A stretch of DNA of 64,000 nucleotides from Epiperipatus broadwayi (lineage: Eukaryota > Onychophora > Udeonychophora > Euonychophora > Peripatidae). The notes beneath the pieces were generated by a model. The model saw only the letters and a program-made list of their open reading frames with translations. It did no database searches and was not told the origin of the DNA. The stretch's first letter is position 1. Every line of letters begins with the position of its first letter. This document shows, one piece after another, positions 36,401 through 47,995 of this stretch. The stretch is from assembly GCA_028023455.1 (NCBI GenBank), contig JAQFVV010000180.1, forward strand, positions 1,798,001-1,862,000, written 5' to 3'. The position numbers and the translations under genes were made by a program.

Positions 36401-36831
36401 TATGACCCTTAATTTGTTAATTTAAATCTCCACCAAAATGAATTTTATTCTCATTTTTAAGATATTTGATACAAGAAATATTTTCATTTTTCACTATAGT
36501 AGATCTTTCTTTAGTGTAACTATATGTTGCCAAAAGGCAGATTGATGTAATTACTCTCAATGTACAAATAACTGTTTTTTTCCTGTCCATGATGGAGTAG
36601 GAGCTTAGAATAAACTAAGGTATTTGTATTAACATTAGTATCTGAATAATCAAAACTTGAAAATTCTAGTTTTAAATCGATATTCCATTGGGGGCACTGT
36701 TCACTTACTATTTGTACTCAATTTATCTCATGTTAAAACACTTTGAAAACTTCTTTCTTAGTCCAATTTTCAACGTTTTCTGATAAATTGGAGATAGAAA
36801 TGTTTTCCTGAAGGTTTGAGATGATGGTGTT

Positions 36832-37314
36832 CTAGTTATATTTTTATATTGGACTATTTCCATCGTCTAATATGAGTATTGAATGTCTTTAGAAAAATTT
36901 AACTTTTATTTAAATATTCCAAATACATTCAACTGTCAGTAATAACACGTCAAACAGTTTAATATATGCACAATGTTTCAAGATGTATTTTCTCCTCTTT
37001 TTCAAGTGTTGCTAGCCTGACCAGTGACAGTACTAGCATGGAATTTGAACCTGGACCCTTAGATTCTTGAGTATTGAATTTTAATTAAGGCAATGCTCTA
37101 ATCTACTGAGCCATCCTGCCTGCCAGGCCAGCAACAGCTGAAGAAGAGGGTAGAATAATACCTCTCGAAACGTAGTGCATATACTAACATGTTTGATGTG
37201 CTATTACTAACAGTTGTATGTCTTTGGAATATTTAAATAAAAGTTAAATTTTTTTGAAGACATTCAATACTCATATTAGATGATGGAAATAGTCCAATAT
37301 AAAAATATAACTGG
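36832..37314 (-). mobile_element. Foldback repeat with tRNA-like loop, full copy
   Basis: Arms of about 190 bp pair from the ends (CTAGTTATATTTTTATATTG against CAATATAAAAATATAACTGG) inward to GTTGCTAGCC / GGCCAGCAAC. The roughly 100-nt loop reads as a tRNA-like unit on the minus strand: A-box-like TGGCTCAGTAGATTAGAGC (37,095-37,113) and B-box-like GGGTCCAGGTTCAAATTCC (37,040-37,058), the order and spacing of a polymerase III promoter. The body contains GAAGAAGAG...CTCGAAACG. Related copies lie at 38.0, 44.6 and 48.0 kb; the single-armed ones look like ordinary tRNA-head SINEs, so the foldback probably arose from a SINE. Mobilising machinery is unknown. Confidence 0.85.
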
Positions 37315-38020
37315 GGGATAGGAATGTTTATGTCTGGAAATAAATTAGTTGGGATGCAAACTATTTATCAAGTGTTTAACATGATTAGAAATGCACTTTG
37401 AATTTGACTTTGGCATGAAACAGAATCCTGTAATTATGTAATTTTTTTAAGAATGTTTTGGGTGCTTGTATGAATAACTTTGCGTAGTTGTTACTTGACT
37501 CATCATTGGTGCCCTAATATAATGACCATTTTTACTAGTGATAGATTACTTAATTCTTGGATATAGTTACTAATAGATCCATTGCTCAGTCACTTCTCTT
37601 AATTAGGCTTTATACAAATACTAAAGCTACTATGTGAGCAAATGAAATATAAGTAATTAAAACATATATAAACAAGCAGTGAGGGTTTGATGAAATTTGA
37701 CATACTGAATACTATTTTTTAAAATGATTTTTCACCTGATTAGTTTTTAAGCTTTTCTATGGCAGATTCTTTACTGCAATATTAAACTCTATCCTTACCA
37801 TTGCTGATCATCTTTAGCATAAGGCTTTTTCTATACATTGTTTCCATGTGCAATGAACATATTGCAAAGTTATCATTTTATTACAATATTGATTGTATAA
37901 GTAATAATTAGTGTGTTTGAGAAAAGTTAGAAATAAAAAATTTGTATGAAAGTGTGATGATGTTGGTGTTGTAATCATATGGTGAATTACTTCTATCATC
38001 ATATTAATTATTAAATGATT
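37315..38020. other. Unassigned spacer
   Basis: No feature recognised between the two tRNA-loop repeats. The minus ORF at 37,814-38,002 looks random. Confidence 0.5.
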
Positions 38021-38245
38021 TTAGAAAAATTCAAACTTTATTTAAATTTTTCAAATACATTCAACTGTTAGTAATAGCATACAGATTGATATATAACCCA
38101 ACTTTTCGAGGATAGTATTCTACCCTCTTTCAGTTGTTGCTAGCCTGATCAGTGACAGTACTAGCTAGAGAATCGAATCTGTGATCTTTGGATTTATGAA
38201 TACTGAATTTAAGGTAATGCATTAATCAGTTAGGCTAGTGTCAAT
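38021..38245 (-). mobile_element. tRNA-headed SINE-like repeat, left half
   Basis: One body arm (TTAGAAAAATTCAAACTTTA..., GTTGCTAGCCTGATCAGTGA) is followed by the tRNA-like unit in minus orientation, with B box GATCACAGATTCGATTC at about 38,169-38,186. The second arm is absent. It ends about 15 bp before the left end of the hAT element. Confidence 0.75.
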
Positions 38246-38472
38246 TTAGTTGATCATGATCAGGGCTTCTCAAACTTTTTCACTTGTAACCCCTTTTATC
38301 CGGGAAAATATTTTCGCAACCTCGTTTACCCGAGCAAATATTTTTCAACTCTGGGTGTTGCTGTATATAAACTAGGAATAAAACATTTGCTTTAGTAAAT
38401 ATTACTTACGTAATCAATGTGCATTAAATACATTTATATAATATACACATTGCGTAAGTGTGTGTGTATATA

Positions 38473-40051
38473 TACAAGTTACATGATTTATTTCTAAAAT
38501 AAGATAGAAAAATTACAATTACATTTCTATATTTAATAGTTTAGAAAAAAGGAAAGGTTAAAATAAAAAGAAAGTATATTGGGAAATAGATCAAAAATTA
38601 TTAATTATAACTTATCTTTTTTTCCTTTTATATTTTTTTATTTTAACATGTAACTCTTTCAAAAGTACTTTTTGGTTAAAAGCATTTTTTAATTAAAGTT
38701 TATAATTAATTAAAACAATTTGTACAAGATTAATCAGATTCTGGAGATTAACATTCCAGACTGATTAAAGAAACAATATAGGACTAATTTCAGTAATTAA
38801 AATGGAAAAATAAGAGAATAAAAAAAAAAGTACTAATTAAAAAAATAAAGATCAAATGGATTGATAGCATGGGCGAAAACTCAAACAGGGGTAGGGTCAG
38901 AGAATATAAAAAGCTGAAATCGACTATTATTCAGATGATTCAGACTATTCAATTGATTGTGAGGATTCAAACTATTCATATTGTTCAAGAAGATTATTCA
39001 GAAAATTTTATAGAAGACGGTTAAAAAAATAATAAATAAATAAAATAGTTGACCAGAGAGTAAACAAAGGTCAACTAGCAGCAGTAAACAAAATCTACAA
39101 GTAGCTAAGACAACAAAGTCCAGCATTATGAAACCATCTTTCTATGATTGTGCCAAGAGTGAAATGTATGGCTAGATCCAAAAGCTGGCTGTTCATTCGT
39201 TTTTCCTCTGCTCGTCTCCTGTGTGCCATTAGCCAGATGCAGTGATATATTGCTCTGACTTGCCTTTTGCCGATGTTTGAACCTGCAATGCGAAATCAAT
39301 GGAAACAGACCCTGCCATAGAGCGGGGCCAAAAAGAAGTGTCACGACACTAAAATATGCACCTACCATAAATCTGACTAGATCAGAAGACTGCGGTGATC
39401 ACCCATATGAAAAACCAGAGACCGTGTTTAGACCTAGATAAATATATTCATTGACATTAATAGAACTTTTGAATTCTTAATACTAGTATTGAACTTTTAA
39501 ATTTTATCTTAAATAGAGCTTTAAAGATCATTCAGAAGTATTCATATTTTGTTTTATGTTTTTGAATATTCATTATTATTTTTGTTATATTTAATAAATG
39601 TGCTTGTAAATCATTAGTGTCGTTTTACGTTTCTCTCAATTTAATTATAAGTAAATAGTCAATTTTATTTAAACATTCTGTGTTGCCGATCAGTCATGGG
39701 ACAAGTGCTTGAAATATGTTAATGACATTTCATAGGTTCCACTTTAAGTATTGGATGGCGCCCTAGGGTTTAAACCCACTAAAAATACCCTATGAGATGT
39801 AGCACATTTTTTGCAGCCAGAGAGAGTTATCTTAGTCTGGAAAAGTGACCGTTTTAATATTTTTATTAAATCTCAGTCTGACTGGGGGTACGATTAATAT
39901 GTAAATATTAATCGTATTTACTCGTCTGCTTGACAACGGGGTCACAAAGTAAAATAATTAACGTTAAATTAAGAGCTAATAAGTTAATTTTCAGTACAAT
40001 CATTACTTCAAATGTTTAAAAAATTACAACAAAAAGGCGGATCCCATCACA
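38473..40051 (+). repeat. 5' LTR of the 6.8-kb element
   Basis: Collinear with the right LTR from AAATAAGATAGAAAAATTACA near the start through GGATCCCATCACA at the end. The terminal TG has mutated to TA. It includes TAAACCCACTAAAAATACCC and GTGACCGTTTTAATATTTTT in common with the other LTR. The minus ORF at 39,126-39,368 lies inside it and has no recognisable domain. Confidence 0.88.
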
Positions 40052-40052
40052 A

Positions 40053-40070
40053 ATGTTGTCCAACATGAGA
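40053..40070 (+). promoter_or_regulatory. Degraded primer binding site
   Basis: TGTTGTCCAACATGAGAA follows the LTR end by one base and aligns with TGGCGCCCAACGTGGGGC at 12 of 18 positions. This suggests priming by the same lysine-tRNA class as the 12-kb element. Confidence 0.55.
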
Positions 40071-40454
40071 ACTTGAACATTTAAAGTTCAAATTTTTTTT
40101 TTAAAAAAAGTGTGTATTATAAATAATCGGCTCACAGAAATAAAATAAAAATATATAATAATTAATTAAAGTGAATGAATTTATAAGAGATGAGAGAAAA
40201 CAGACAGCACTAATAATAATTTTATAGGCAAAAGAAAGATAAGTGGGATTAGTTATATTAAAATATTGTACTTTGTGGTAAAGAAAGAAAAATATAAATA
40301 TGTACTAGATATAAATAAATAAGGGCAGGTAGGCAATGATAAAAGTCAGAAATCTGCAGGCATAGGGGGAATATAGTGTGGAAAATCAAGCAAACACTCA
40401 TATTTAATTATAAATTTGAAGAAAGAATAAAATAGTAAAGCGATTAAATTAAAA

Positions 40455-41800
40455 TCATTAAATAAAATGATTACAAGAAGAAGACGAAAATAGAGGCTCA
40501 GAATATAGAAATAGAGAATGTTCCCAGCGAGAAACAGCAAACTAAAACCGAGAATAAGGAAGTAGAAAATGTTCCTAGTGAGGAACAACAAAGTAAAAAC
40601 GAAAAGGAAGTCACGAACAAACAGACAAGTATGGATATCGTAACACTAATAACCAGCATGCTTGAAAAACAAAAAGAAGCAGTTGAAGAAAATAAAAGAA
40701 TAGCCGAAGAGATCAAAAACCATTGTAGAGAAATAGCCAAAGAGCTTAAAAAACAGACTAAAGAAAGAGCTAAAAAAAAAAAAAGTAGTATTACAAGACA
40801 AACAGGAAATTAGAAAAACAAGTCAAAGTGCTTGAAAAATTAAAAAAAATTGGACTGGGTAACGATAAAATGAAATAGGAAATTAAAACAGGTAAAACTC
40901 CATATAGTAGTGCCTCTCAGTCCAAGCCAAAGTAATCAATGGATGTCAGAATGCTTTTGCATAAAATCCCTATCTAGTGCCTATTCATCTAATATCCCCA
41001 GAGTAGTTTCTAGCTTGTGGCTTTCGTCAGTGCGGAGCCTTGGATCGCTTGCACTGAGTGGCACTATTGTATGGAGAGTTGTACCTGTTTTAATAAGTTA
41101 TGAGCAAGCATAAGAAATGGTGATCATGTGATGAAAGAGGAAATTATGAGAGATAAATGAAAATAAGATGCATGTTTAGAATCAACTCAAGGCAGCTTAC
41201 CAAACAATAGAAAAAACTAAAGTAGAAACTTAGATAAATATAGGACTAGTGCTAGAGGCCATAGCAGAAATTAAGATAGAAAATGGCAAAGTAATCAATG
41301 AGACTAAAATCAAAATTAATAATTTAACTTCAAAAATAAATTTTAACAAAGATTAGTAGTTACGCAGAGGTATTAGATGGAAAAAACATGCTGACAGAAG
41401 TAAAAAAACCTGAGCAGCCGAATGTAAACCCGCACGTTATAAATAATCTGGCGATTGTAAATCAGTTATTAAAAATCTGGATATTTTTTAGCCACATTGG
41501 TGAAGCTCCAATGGAACACTCAAATGGCTTAGAGCGATATTTCATTTTAAATCAGCTAAGTGAAGAAGCCATAATTGCAATTGTGGGTTGCCATTTACGG
41601 GGGGGGGGTCTCAAGCTTAGTGGGATTCTCTATATTATAAATCCATTACTTTTGCTGAATATAAAAAAGCTCTTAATAGCTTGTTATTGGAGTTAACATC
41701 AGGAAAATATTTGTCACCAGATGTCTCAAGGAAAATGGCAACCTGGTGAATCTTTCATTTTCTTTTTCAGAGGGCAAATGGTGAAATTATGCTCCTTAAC
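40455..41800 (+). pseudogene. Decayed gag of the 6.8-kb element
   Basis: An N-terminal Glu/Lys-rich segment has two related phrases (ENVPSEKQQTKTENKEVENV, VENVPSEEQQSKNEKEV, about 40,510-40,610). A coiled-coil stretch follows in the frame 40,631-40,813. After an inserted MITE, the frame 41,388-41,696 reads GLERYFILNQLSEEAIIAIV, the Gag capsid-like block found in Ty3-type elements. A shift in the G-run at about 41,600-41,608 moves the reading to WDSLYYKSITFAEYKKAL. Frameshifts and stops abolish the protein. No zinc knuckle is visible. Confidence 0.65.
40883..41093. mobile_element. 211-bp MITE with TTAA ends inside gag
   Basis: The ends are TTAAAACAGGTAAAACTCCA and, reverse-complemented, TTAAAACAGGTACAACTCTC. 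They continue as about 40-bp inverted repeats through AGTAGTGCC / AATAGTGCC and CTCAG. TTAA at both edges is the target duplication typical of piggyBac-type elements. The interior is GC-richer than the host element (TCAGTGCGGAGCCTTGG). It interrupts the decayed gag, so it inserted after the LTR element. Confidence 0.6.
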
Positions 41801-43089
41801 AACCAATCCACTGTCCAAATAATAAATTATTAGGATAATTCATAATGTTGAGCAAATGTTCATAGGTACTGAAAGGAGAATAGTGGAACAGATGGCAGAA
41901 TTATTGAGTGCTTTTAACAGCACCAGACCTATATATGATACGAAAGATAGGGGATTTAAACCCAATCTAGAGAACTGGCTATAAATGCCATAAGGTATAG
42001 ACATAACAAATTGAGGAGTGGAGCCTGAAAAAGACATTCCAATAGCCCTGAAACAACAAAAACTTTCAGAGAATCGGAAATGATTCTGATATCACTCATA
42101 GAAGGCTAGAAGAAAAACCAAGGAGTGATTCATAATCCTTCAGCATAAGTGGCTATTCATTAAAAAAAAAATATTAAAGAACCGCCAGATAAAAGCTAGA
42201 TGCATAATCTGACAGATTCACTGACTTGACCAAATAAATAACAACCAGGGATTTTGAATAAAGAAAGTGAGTATCAAAGTTAGTCTTAATAAAAATGACA
42301 AAAATAAATTCGTAAAGAATTTAGTTTTTGAAAATGTCAAAAAAAGATAATCAATGACATTCACCACATTTATGTCTACCCTATTGTTGTGACAAACCCA
42401 ACTCATAAATCTGTAAAATACAGCGGAGCTTGACTTAAATAAATATGTAAAAGTAAAATGATTTTGGAAACAGTAAAATAGATTAAAATAACGTGTTCAA
42501 AATAAAAGTCTAATAAATGTGAAACTAATACTGATAAAGATAATAATGAAAATAAATCATTATCAAATGTTAAATTAAGATTGAGGTGTGTGAGAATATT
42601 TGGGCAAAGATATAAATTTCAGGTCAGATTTTGGATTGGATTAAGCTTTTTCTTGCAGTGCTGGGTAAGTGTGAAGATTAAATAATATTGATGATGATGC
42701 TCCAGTAGAGAAAGTCCTGGCCATATAATAAATCTGGAAGAAAAATTCCCAGTAACTAAGTAAAATAAATATTTTCAAAAGTCGAATTCGCAGTAGAAGT
42801 AATCCTGCCATTCGCAGCCTTAAAGTTCGCGTTTGTGATCTGTTGTGCCAAAATTGGTCTATGCTATAGTCACGACTTCTGGAATAAATTAAAAGTTGGT
42901 TTAATCAACACAAAATCGATCTTTGTGTTGAATTGCCTAATACTTTAATGTCTACCTCTTGATATTACCATTTATTGTTTAATGGTGACAGACACTTTGA
43001 AAAATAATTAAAAGTTATAAAAAATGAAGAATTTAAAGTGGTCAATACTTAAGGAAAGGGATTGACACATTTAAATCCTCAATTGGGGG

Positions 43090-45283
43090 TGTAATGTAAT
43101 GATTTATTTTTAAAATAAGATAGAAAAATTACAATTATATTTCTATATTTAATAGTTTAGAAGAAAGGAACGGTTAAAATAAAAAGAAAGTATATTGGGA
43201 AATAGGTTAAAAATTATTAATTATAACTTATCTTTTATGTATTTTTATTTTAACATGTGACTCTTTCAAAAGTACTTTTGGTTAAAAGCACTTTTTAATT
43301 AAAGTTTATAATTAATTGAAATAATTTGTACAAGATTAATCAGGTCTGGAAATTAAGATTCCAGACTAATTAAAGAAACAATATAAGATTACTTTCAGTA
43401 ATTAAAATGGAAAAATAAGAGAATAAAAAAAATATATACTAATTAAAAAAATAAAGGTCAAATGGATTGATAGTGTGGGTGAAAACTCGAACAGGGGTAA
43501 GATCACAGAATATAAAAAGCTGAAATCGACTGTTATTCAGATTCCTCAAATGATTCAGTCTATTCAATTGATTGTGAGGATTAAGACTATTCAAGAAGTT
43601 TATTCAGAAAATTTTATAGATGACAGTTAAAAAAATAATAAATAAATAAAATAGTTGACCAGAGAGTTAATCAAGGTCAACCAGCAGCAGTGAATGAAAT
43701 TTACAAGCAGCTAAGGCAACAAAGTCCAGCATGATGAAACCATCTTTCTACAATCGTGCCAAGAGAGAAATGTGTGGCTAGATTCAAAAGCTGGGTATTC
43801 ATTCGTTTTTCCTCCTCTCATCTCCTGTGTGCCATTAACCAAATGCAGTGATATATTACTCTGACTTGCCTTTTGTCAATGTTTGAACCTACTACACGAA
43901 ATCAATGGAAACAGCCCACACCATAGGACAAGGGGCCAAGAAGAAGTGTCATGATACTAAAATATAGCCTACCATGAATCTGACCAGATCAGAAGACTGG
44001 AGTGATTACCCATATGAAAAACCAGAGACTACTGTTTAGACCTAGGTAAATATATTCATTGATGTCATTAATAGAATTTTTGAATTCTTAATATTAGCAT
44101 TGAACTTTTAAATTTTATTTTAAATAGAGCTTTAGAGATCATTCAGAATATTCATTATTATTTTTGTTATATTATTTAATAAATGTGTTTGTAAATTATT
44201 AGTGTCGTTTTACGTTTCTCAATTTAATTATGAGTAAATAGACAATTTTATTTAAACATTCAGTTTTGCCAATCTCATGTTCTAAGAACTAGCCATGGCA
44301 CAAGTGCTTGAAACGTGTTAATGGGATTTCATGGGTTCCAGTTTAAGTATTAATGATGGCACCCTAGGGTTTAAGCCCACTAAAAATACCCCATGAGATG
44401 TGGCACGTTTCTTGCAGCCGAAGAGAGTTATCTTGGTCTGGAAAAGTGACCGTTGTTTTAATATTTTTATTAAATCTCGGTCTGACCGGGAATATGATTA
44501 ATACGTAAATATTCATCGTATTTACTCCTGCTTGAGTAACGGGGTCACAAAGTAAAATAATTAACATTAAATTAAGAGCTAATAAGTTAAGTTATAAATG
44601 TCAAAAGAAAAATAGTAATAAGAAACCAGTAAAGCTTTTACATGTGATATGTTGGAGTCGTCGTTGTACTATTTCCATCATCTATAAGTGAATGTTGAAT
44701 GTATAGAAAATTTTAAACTTTCCAAATACAAACAACTTGTTAGTAATAACACACAAATAGACAACACAGATTAGTAATTACACAACATTTCGAATAGTAG
44801 TATTCTCCATTCTTCTTCAGGTGTTGCTGGCCTATATGCACAGTGACAATATTCATTTAGAAGTTGAACTCACACCTTTAAATTCTTGAATATCGAATTT
44901 AAGGCAAACGCTCTACCAATATGAGTGTTGGTTCAAATCCTCCTGAGTCCTTCAATTTATTTATTTTTTTTATGAGCAAGGTTAATTAGTTTTTTTTATT
45001 TTATTATTATTGTTTAATATTTTTCCTGTGTTGTCTGTTTGTGTGCTATTACTAACAAGTTGTTTGTATTTGGAAAGTTTAAATAAAATTTAAAATTTTC
45101 TATACATTCAACATTCACTTATAGATGATGGGAATAGTCCAACATATCACATCTAATAATATACCATCATCACAAACCTTCAGTCAAATATGGTAAAGTT
45201 TTTGCTTCAAACTCATACATTTTAAGTACAAACTTTACTTCAAATGTTTAAAAAATTACAGCAAAAAGGGGGATCCCATTACA
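43090..45283 (+). repeat. 3' LTR of the 6.8-kb element, interrupted
   Basis: Begins TGTAATGTAATGATTTA just after TTGGGGG and ends GGATCCCATTACA. It matches 38,473-40,051, apart from an insertion between about 44,593 and 45,210 that contains the tRNA-loop foldback. Confidence 0.88.
44643..45152 (-). mobile_element. Foldback repeat with tRNA-like loop, inside the 3' LTR
   Basis: Ends TGTGATATGTTGG and CCAACATATCACA. Arms of about 120-190 bp are inverted, including AATGTTGAATGTATAGAAAA and its complement. The loop carries a minus-strand tRNA-like unit: A-box-like ATTGGTAGAGCG (about 44,909-44,920) and B-box-like GGTGTGAGTTCAACTT (44,861-44,876). A second plus-strand B-box-like phrase GTTGGTTCAAATCC follows at 44,937-44,950. 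It is a younger insertion than the LTR element it interrupts. Confidence 0.8.
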
Positions 45284-45382
45284 ATATAGAAATATAATTT
45301 TTACATTCATTAATGTCAAAAACAAATATTCATATGTTTGTGTGTTTATTTTTATATAAAGAATTAAATCTTGACTGAATAT

Positions 45383-47050
45383 TTAATAAAGCAGGGTGTA
45401 GAGCTTCTTCAATGGTTTCAAAAGTTGACCAATTTTTGATTTTATAAATATTAATGCTGAAAATGTCACATTGTATAAATATGTAGTACAAAATGGTAGA
45501 AGTATGTTTAGGGCCATTTCAGAAAGTGTTGGAAATTTTGTTCTAATCCTGAGCCAAAATTCCATTTTACATTTTTTTGGAAAACTCAACTTTTAAACTG
45601 CTCATTAACTCGGCAAATTCTTATTCAGCATTTGATGTTAAATGATTGACATTAATTATTTCAATTGAGTATGGTTTATGAATTCAATTTTTTTTTTCCA
45701 AAATTAAAATTTGAAGAAAAGTATTTTTGAAATTGTGTCTCCAGACATTTCAAATGATCAATTTTAATTTTTAGAATTAAATCTTTGGGAAGGTTATTTT
45801 CAATTATATATGCACCTGTAGCTGTAAATATTTCAAAAGATCCATTTTCCATACTATTTTGTCATAAGTTCACTTTTTTAACAAAACTTTCTATTTTGTA
45901 TTTTAACATAAATATGTTAACAATTATTTCCTTGAAATGATATTAAAATCATTCAATATTTCAAAAAAAAATTCTGACAAAGAATGCAGTTTTGAAAGTT
46001 ATAATTTATTGTGGAAAAAAGCAACAAAATCGGATTTCTGTTCAGTCAAAAATATAACAACTTTTTTCAACTATAATAATCTCTATAAACTCTGTTCTCT
46101 TGAAAGCAATAAAGTTAAGTAATCAGAATTTTTTTTTTTCAAAGGTTTGAAAATAAATGATTGTTAAGAGCTTAGTTTTTTTAGGAAATTAATGATTTTG
46201 ATAGCATCAGAAAGTACAGCATTTAAATCCTGTGATTTTTATTTGACTACGAGTGCTTCCTGATGAATCATGCAGTGAATAAAAATGGTACATTGATTGT
46301 CATCAGCTTTAACTTTTGATATAAACCAGTATTCTCACCCATCATTACCCCAGTATAATCTGTACAGACACTGACACACCTACTCCATTGTAAACACTCA
46401 TTTGTGAAAAATTGATCAACTTTAAGAAAAATGGTTCCTCCTTCTAGTATGTGCCCCCAAAAAATGACAAAACAATAAGTCTTCATGTATACTTCCTTCA
46501 TAAACATATCGTACATAAAGTAACAATTGTACCATATTAGAAATAGTTGTTTCATTCACCTGAATTGCAGACTTTGGGCTCTTCTTAAGCTTAGTAATAA
46601 GCTGCTGCAATTGGTCATTACTAATTTCAGAATAGCTTCTGGAAACAGTGTCTTTCGATAATTTTACGAATTTCATATTTTTTTTTCCAAGAACTATTTC
46701 TGACATTTTTATTACAGCAGGCAGCATAAGATATATTGTGAGAGGCTTTTTTATTTTTTGCAATTAGATAAGAAGTTTTATAAGATGCAAGTAAATACTC
46801 TCTGTTTGACAAAAACAAATTTCTTAAAACATTGTTTTTCTGTATTTTAGAAGTCGTTCAAAGTATTTCTTTGGTTTATTGCATTCTTAGTATTAAGATG
46901 TTGCTTTAATTTGTATGGTTTCATGCTTTTAGCAGCCAAAACTTCATTACAAATTAAGCAAATAAGTTGTTCCACGTCATTATGATTAACATAAGAAAAT
47001 CCAAATGCCAAAAACGAATTGTCATATTATATTTTTCTTGTCATATTACA
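45383..47050 (-). pseudogene. ZBED-type hAT transposase pseudogene
   Basis: Read on the minus strand, the blocks of a BED-finger hAT transposase appear in order. The BED finger (about 47,020-46,860, ICLICNEVLAAKSMKPYKLK then QHLNTKN) has the last His replaced. Next come YLLASYKTSYLIAKNKKASH (about 46,800) and LPAVIKMSEIVLGKKN. The first catalytic block reads IQVNETTISNMVQLLLYVRY (46,422-46,763) with Asn where the Asp of L-D-E-S-T-D is expected. The second reads VDQFFTNECLQWSRCVSVCT-D (about 46,350-46,425) and keeps its Asp. The C-terminal dimerisation block is MALNILLPFCTTYLYNVTFS (45,383-45,589). Multiple stops and shifts make it inactive. It resembles the ZBED5/SCAND3-like group. Confidence 0.85.
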
Positions 47051-47995
47051 ATCTGCTAGCAAGTAATCTGCTAAAGTGTCATCACAATTTTATCCTTTAT
47101 GTTTAAATTTGCCACTACTCCATGACTAAAAAATATTTTTCTTTAAAATATAAATATCATAATTAAAAATGACAAGGCAATGTCGTAATTATTAGGGTTT
47201 TTTGAAATTAAGTTCATTTTACTCGTACTGTACCTTAGATATTTTCAAAAATTTGAAATTTTTTGAATATGTAAAAATTAAGTTCTTCAAAAATTTCAAT
47301 CCCAGTCAGTCTGAGGACCTCTTTTAAAAAACAAAATTTCAATAAAAAACACCCTTGCAATTAATTAAGGTATTTCACTTAAAAATTTTGTTATTATTTG
47401 TGTTTGGAAACTTAATATAACTAAAACAAAAAGTGAAAGAACACTTACATCATTAGAAACACTTATGTTTTACTTTTAAACTTACATAGAAGTCATATTT
47501 ATCTATAAAACACACATGCGATTTATTCTTTTTAGAATAAATACTAGTTTCAATTTATGAAATTAAATTTATTTGAAAAGAGCTGATATATAAACTTTTC
47601 AGATTATTGCTTCTATTTAGAACAGATAATTTTATATAGGTGAAAAGTTGAAAAAGCCTATTAATTTTATATTTACCTATCAAGAAATAACAGAACAATT
47701 TTATGATAAAACACTAATTCCGGGCACACAATAGTCTCATTTGTGACAGCAGAATGCATAGATCAAAATAGTGGGGATACGGTGACGAATCACAATTATG
47801 AGTTTCCATATGCACTCTTTCCCCATTATAAACTCATAAAAGTACTATATGCATAGTATTGCCAAACTGATTTTAAATCGTAGATCGCTGCATGTCCAGA
47901 AATATTTTAATTTTGCTAAAAATTTCTGTGACCCCCAAATTTAATTCTGTCATCCCATATGTGGTAGCAAACCACATTTTGAGAATTCCTGGGTT

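Larger units (their letters stand above)
38473..45283 (+). mobile_element. 6.8-kb LTR retrotransposon inserted in the hAT element
   Basis: Direct repeats 38,473-40,051 and 43,090-45,283 (the second enlarged by a foldback insertion) bracket 3.04 kb. The right LTR starts TGTAATGTAATG and ends CCCATTACA, giving inverted ends TGTAATG/CATTACA. TTGGGGG immediately upstream serves as the end of a polypurine tract. ATATA at 38,468-38,472 and 45,284-45,288 is a plausible 5-bp target duplication, although low in complexity. A degraded lysine-type primer site follows the left LTR. Only gag remnants are recognisable; no pol motif was seen, so it is a deleted, inactive copy. Confidence 0.88.
38261..47991 (-). 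mobile_element. hAT-type DNA transposon, split by nested insertions
   Basis: The left end CAGGGCTTCTCAAACTTTTT and the right end (reverse-complemented) CAGGAATTCTCAAAATGTGG are inverted and match the CAG..TTCTCAAA termini common in hAT elements. A ZBED-type transposase pseudogene lies between them on the minus strand. Removing the LTR retrotransposon (38,473-45,283) leaves about 2.9 kb, a normal size for a hAT element. The 8-bp target duplication expected for hAT is not visible (ATCATGAT on the left, GGTTGGAG on the right), so an end may have been rearranged, or the two flanks come from different insertions. Confidence 0.75.

Noticed and set aside
37030-37130. Functional tRNA gene
   Set aside because: A and B boxes are present, but no clean cloverleaf or acceptor stem can be drawn and the unit is embedded in a repeated foldback; called tRNA-derived instead.
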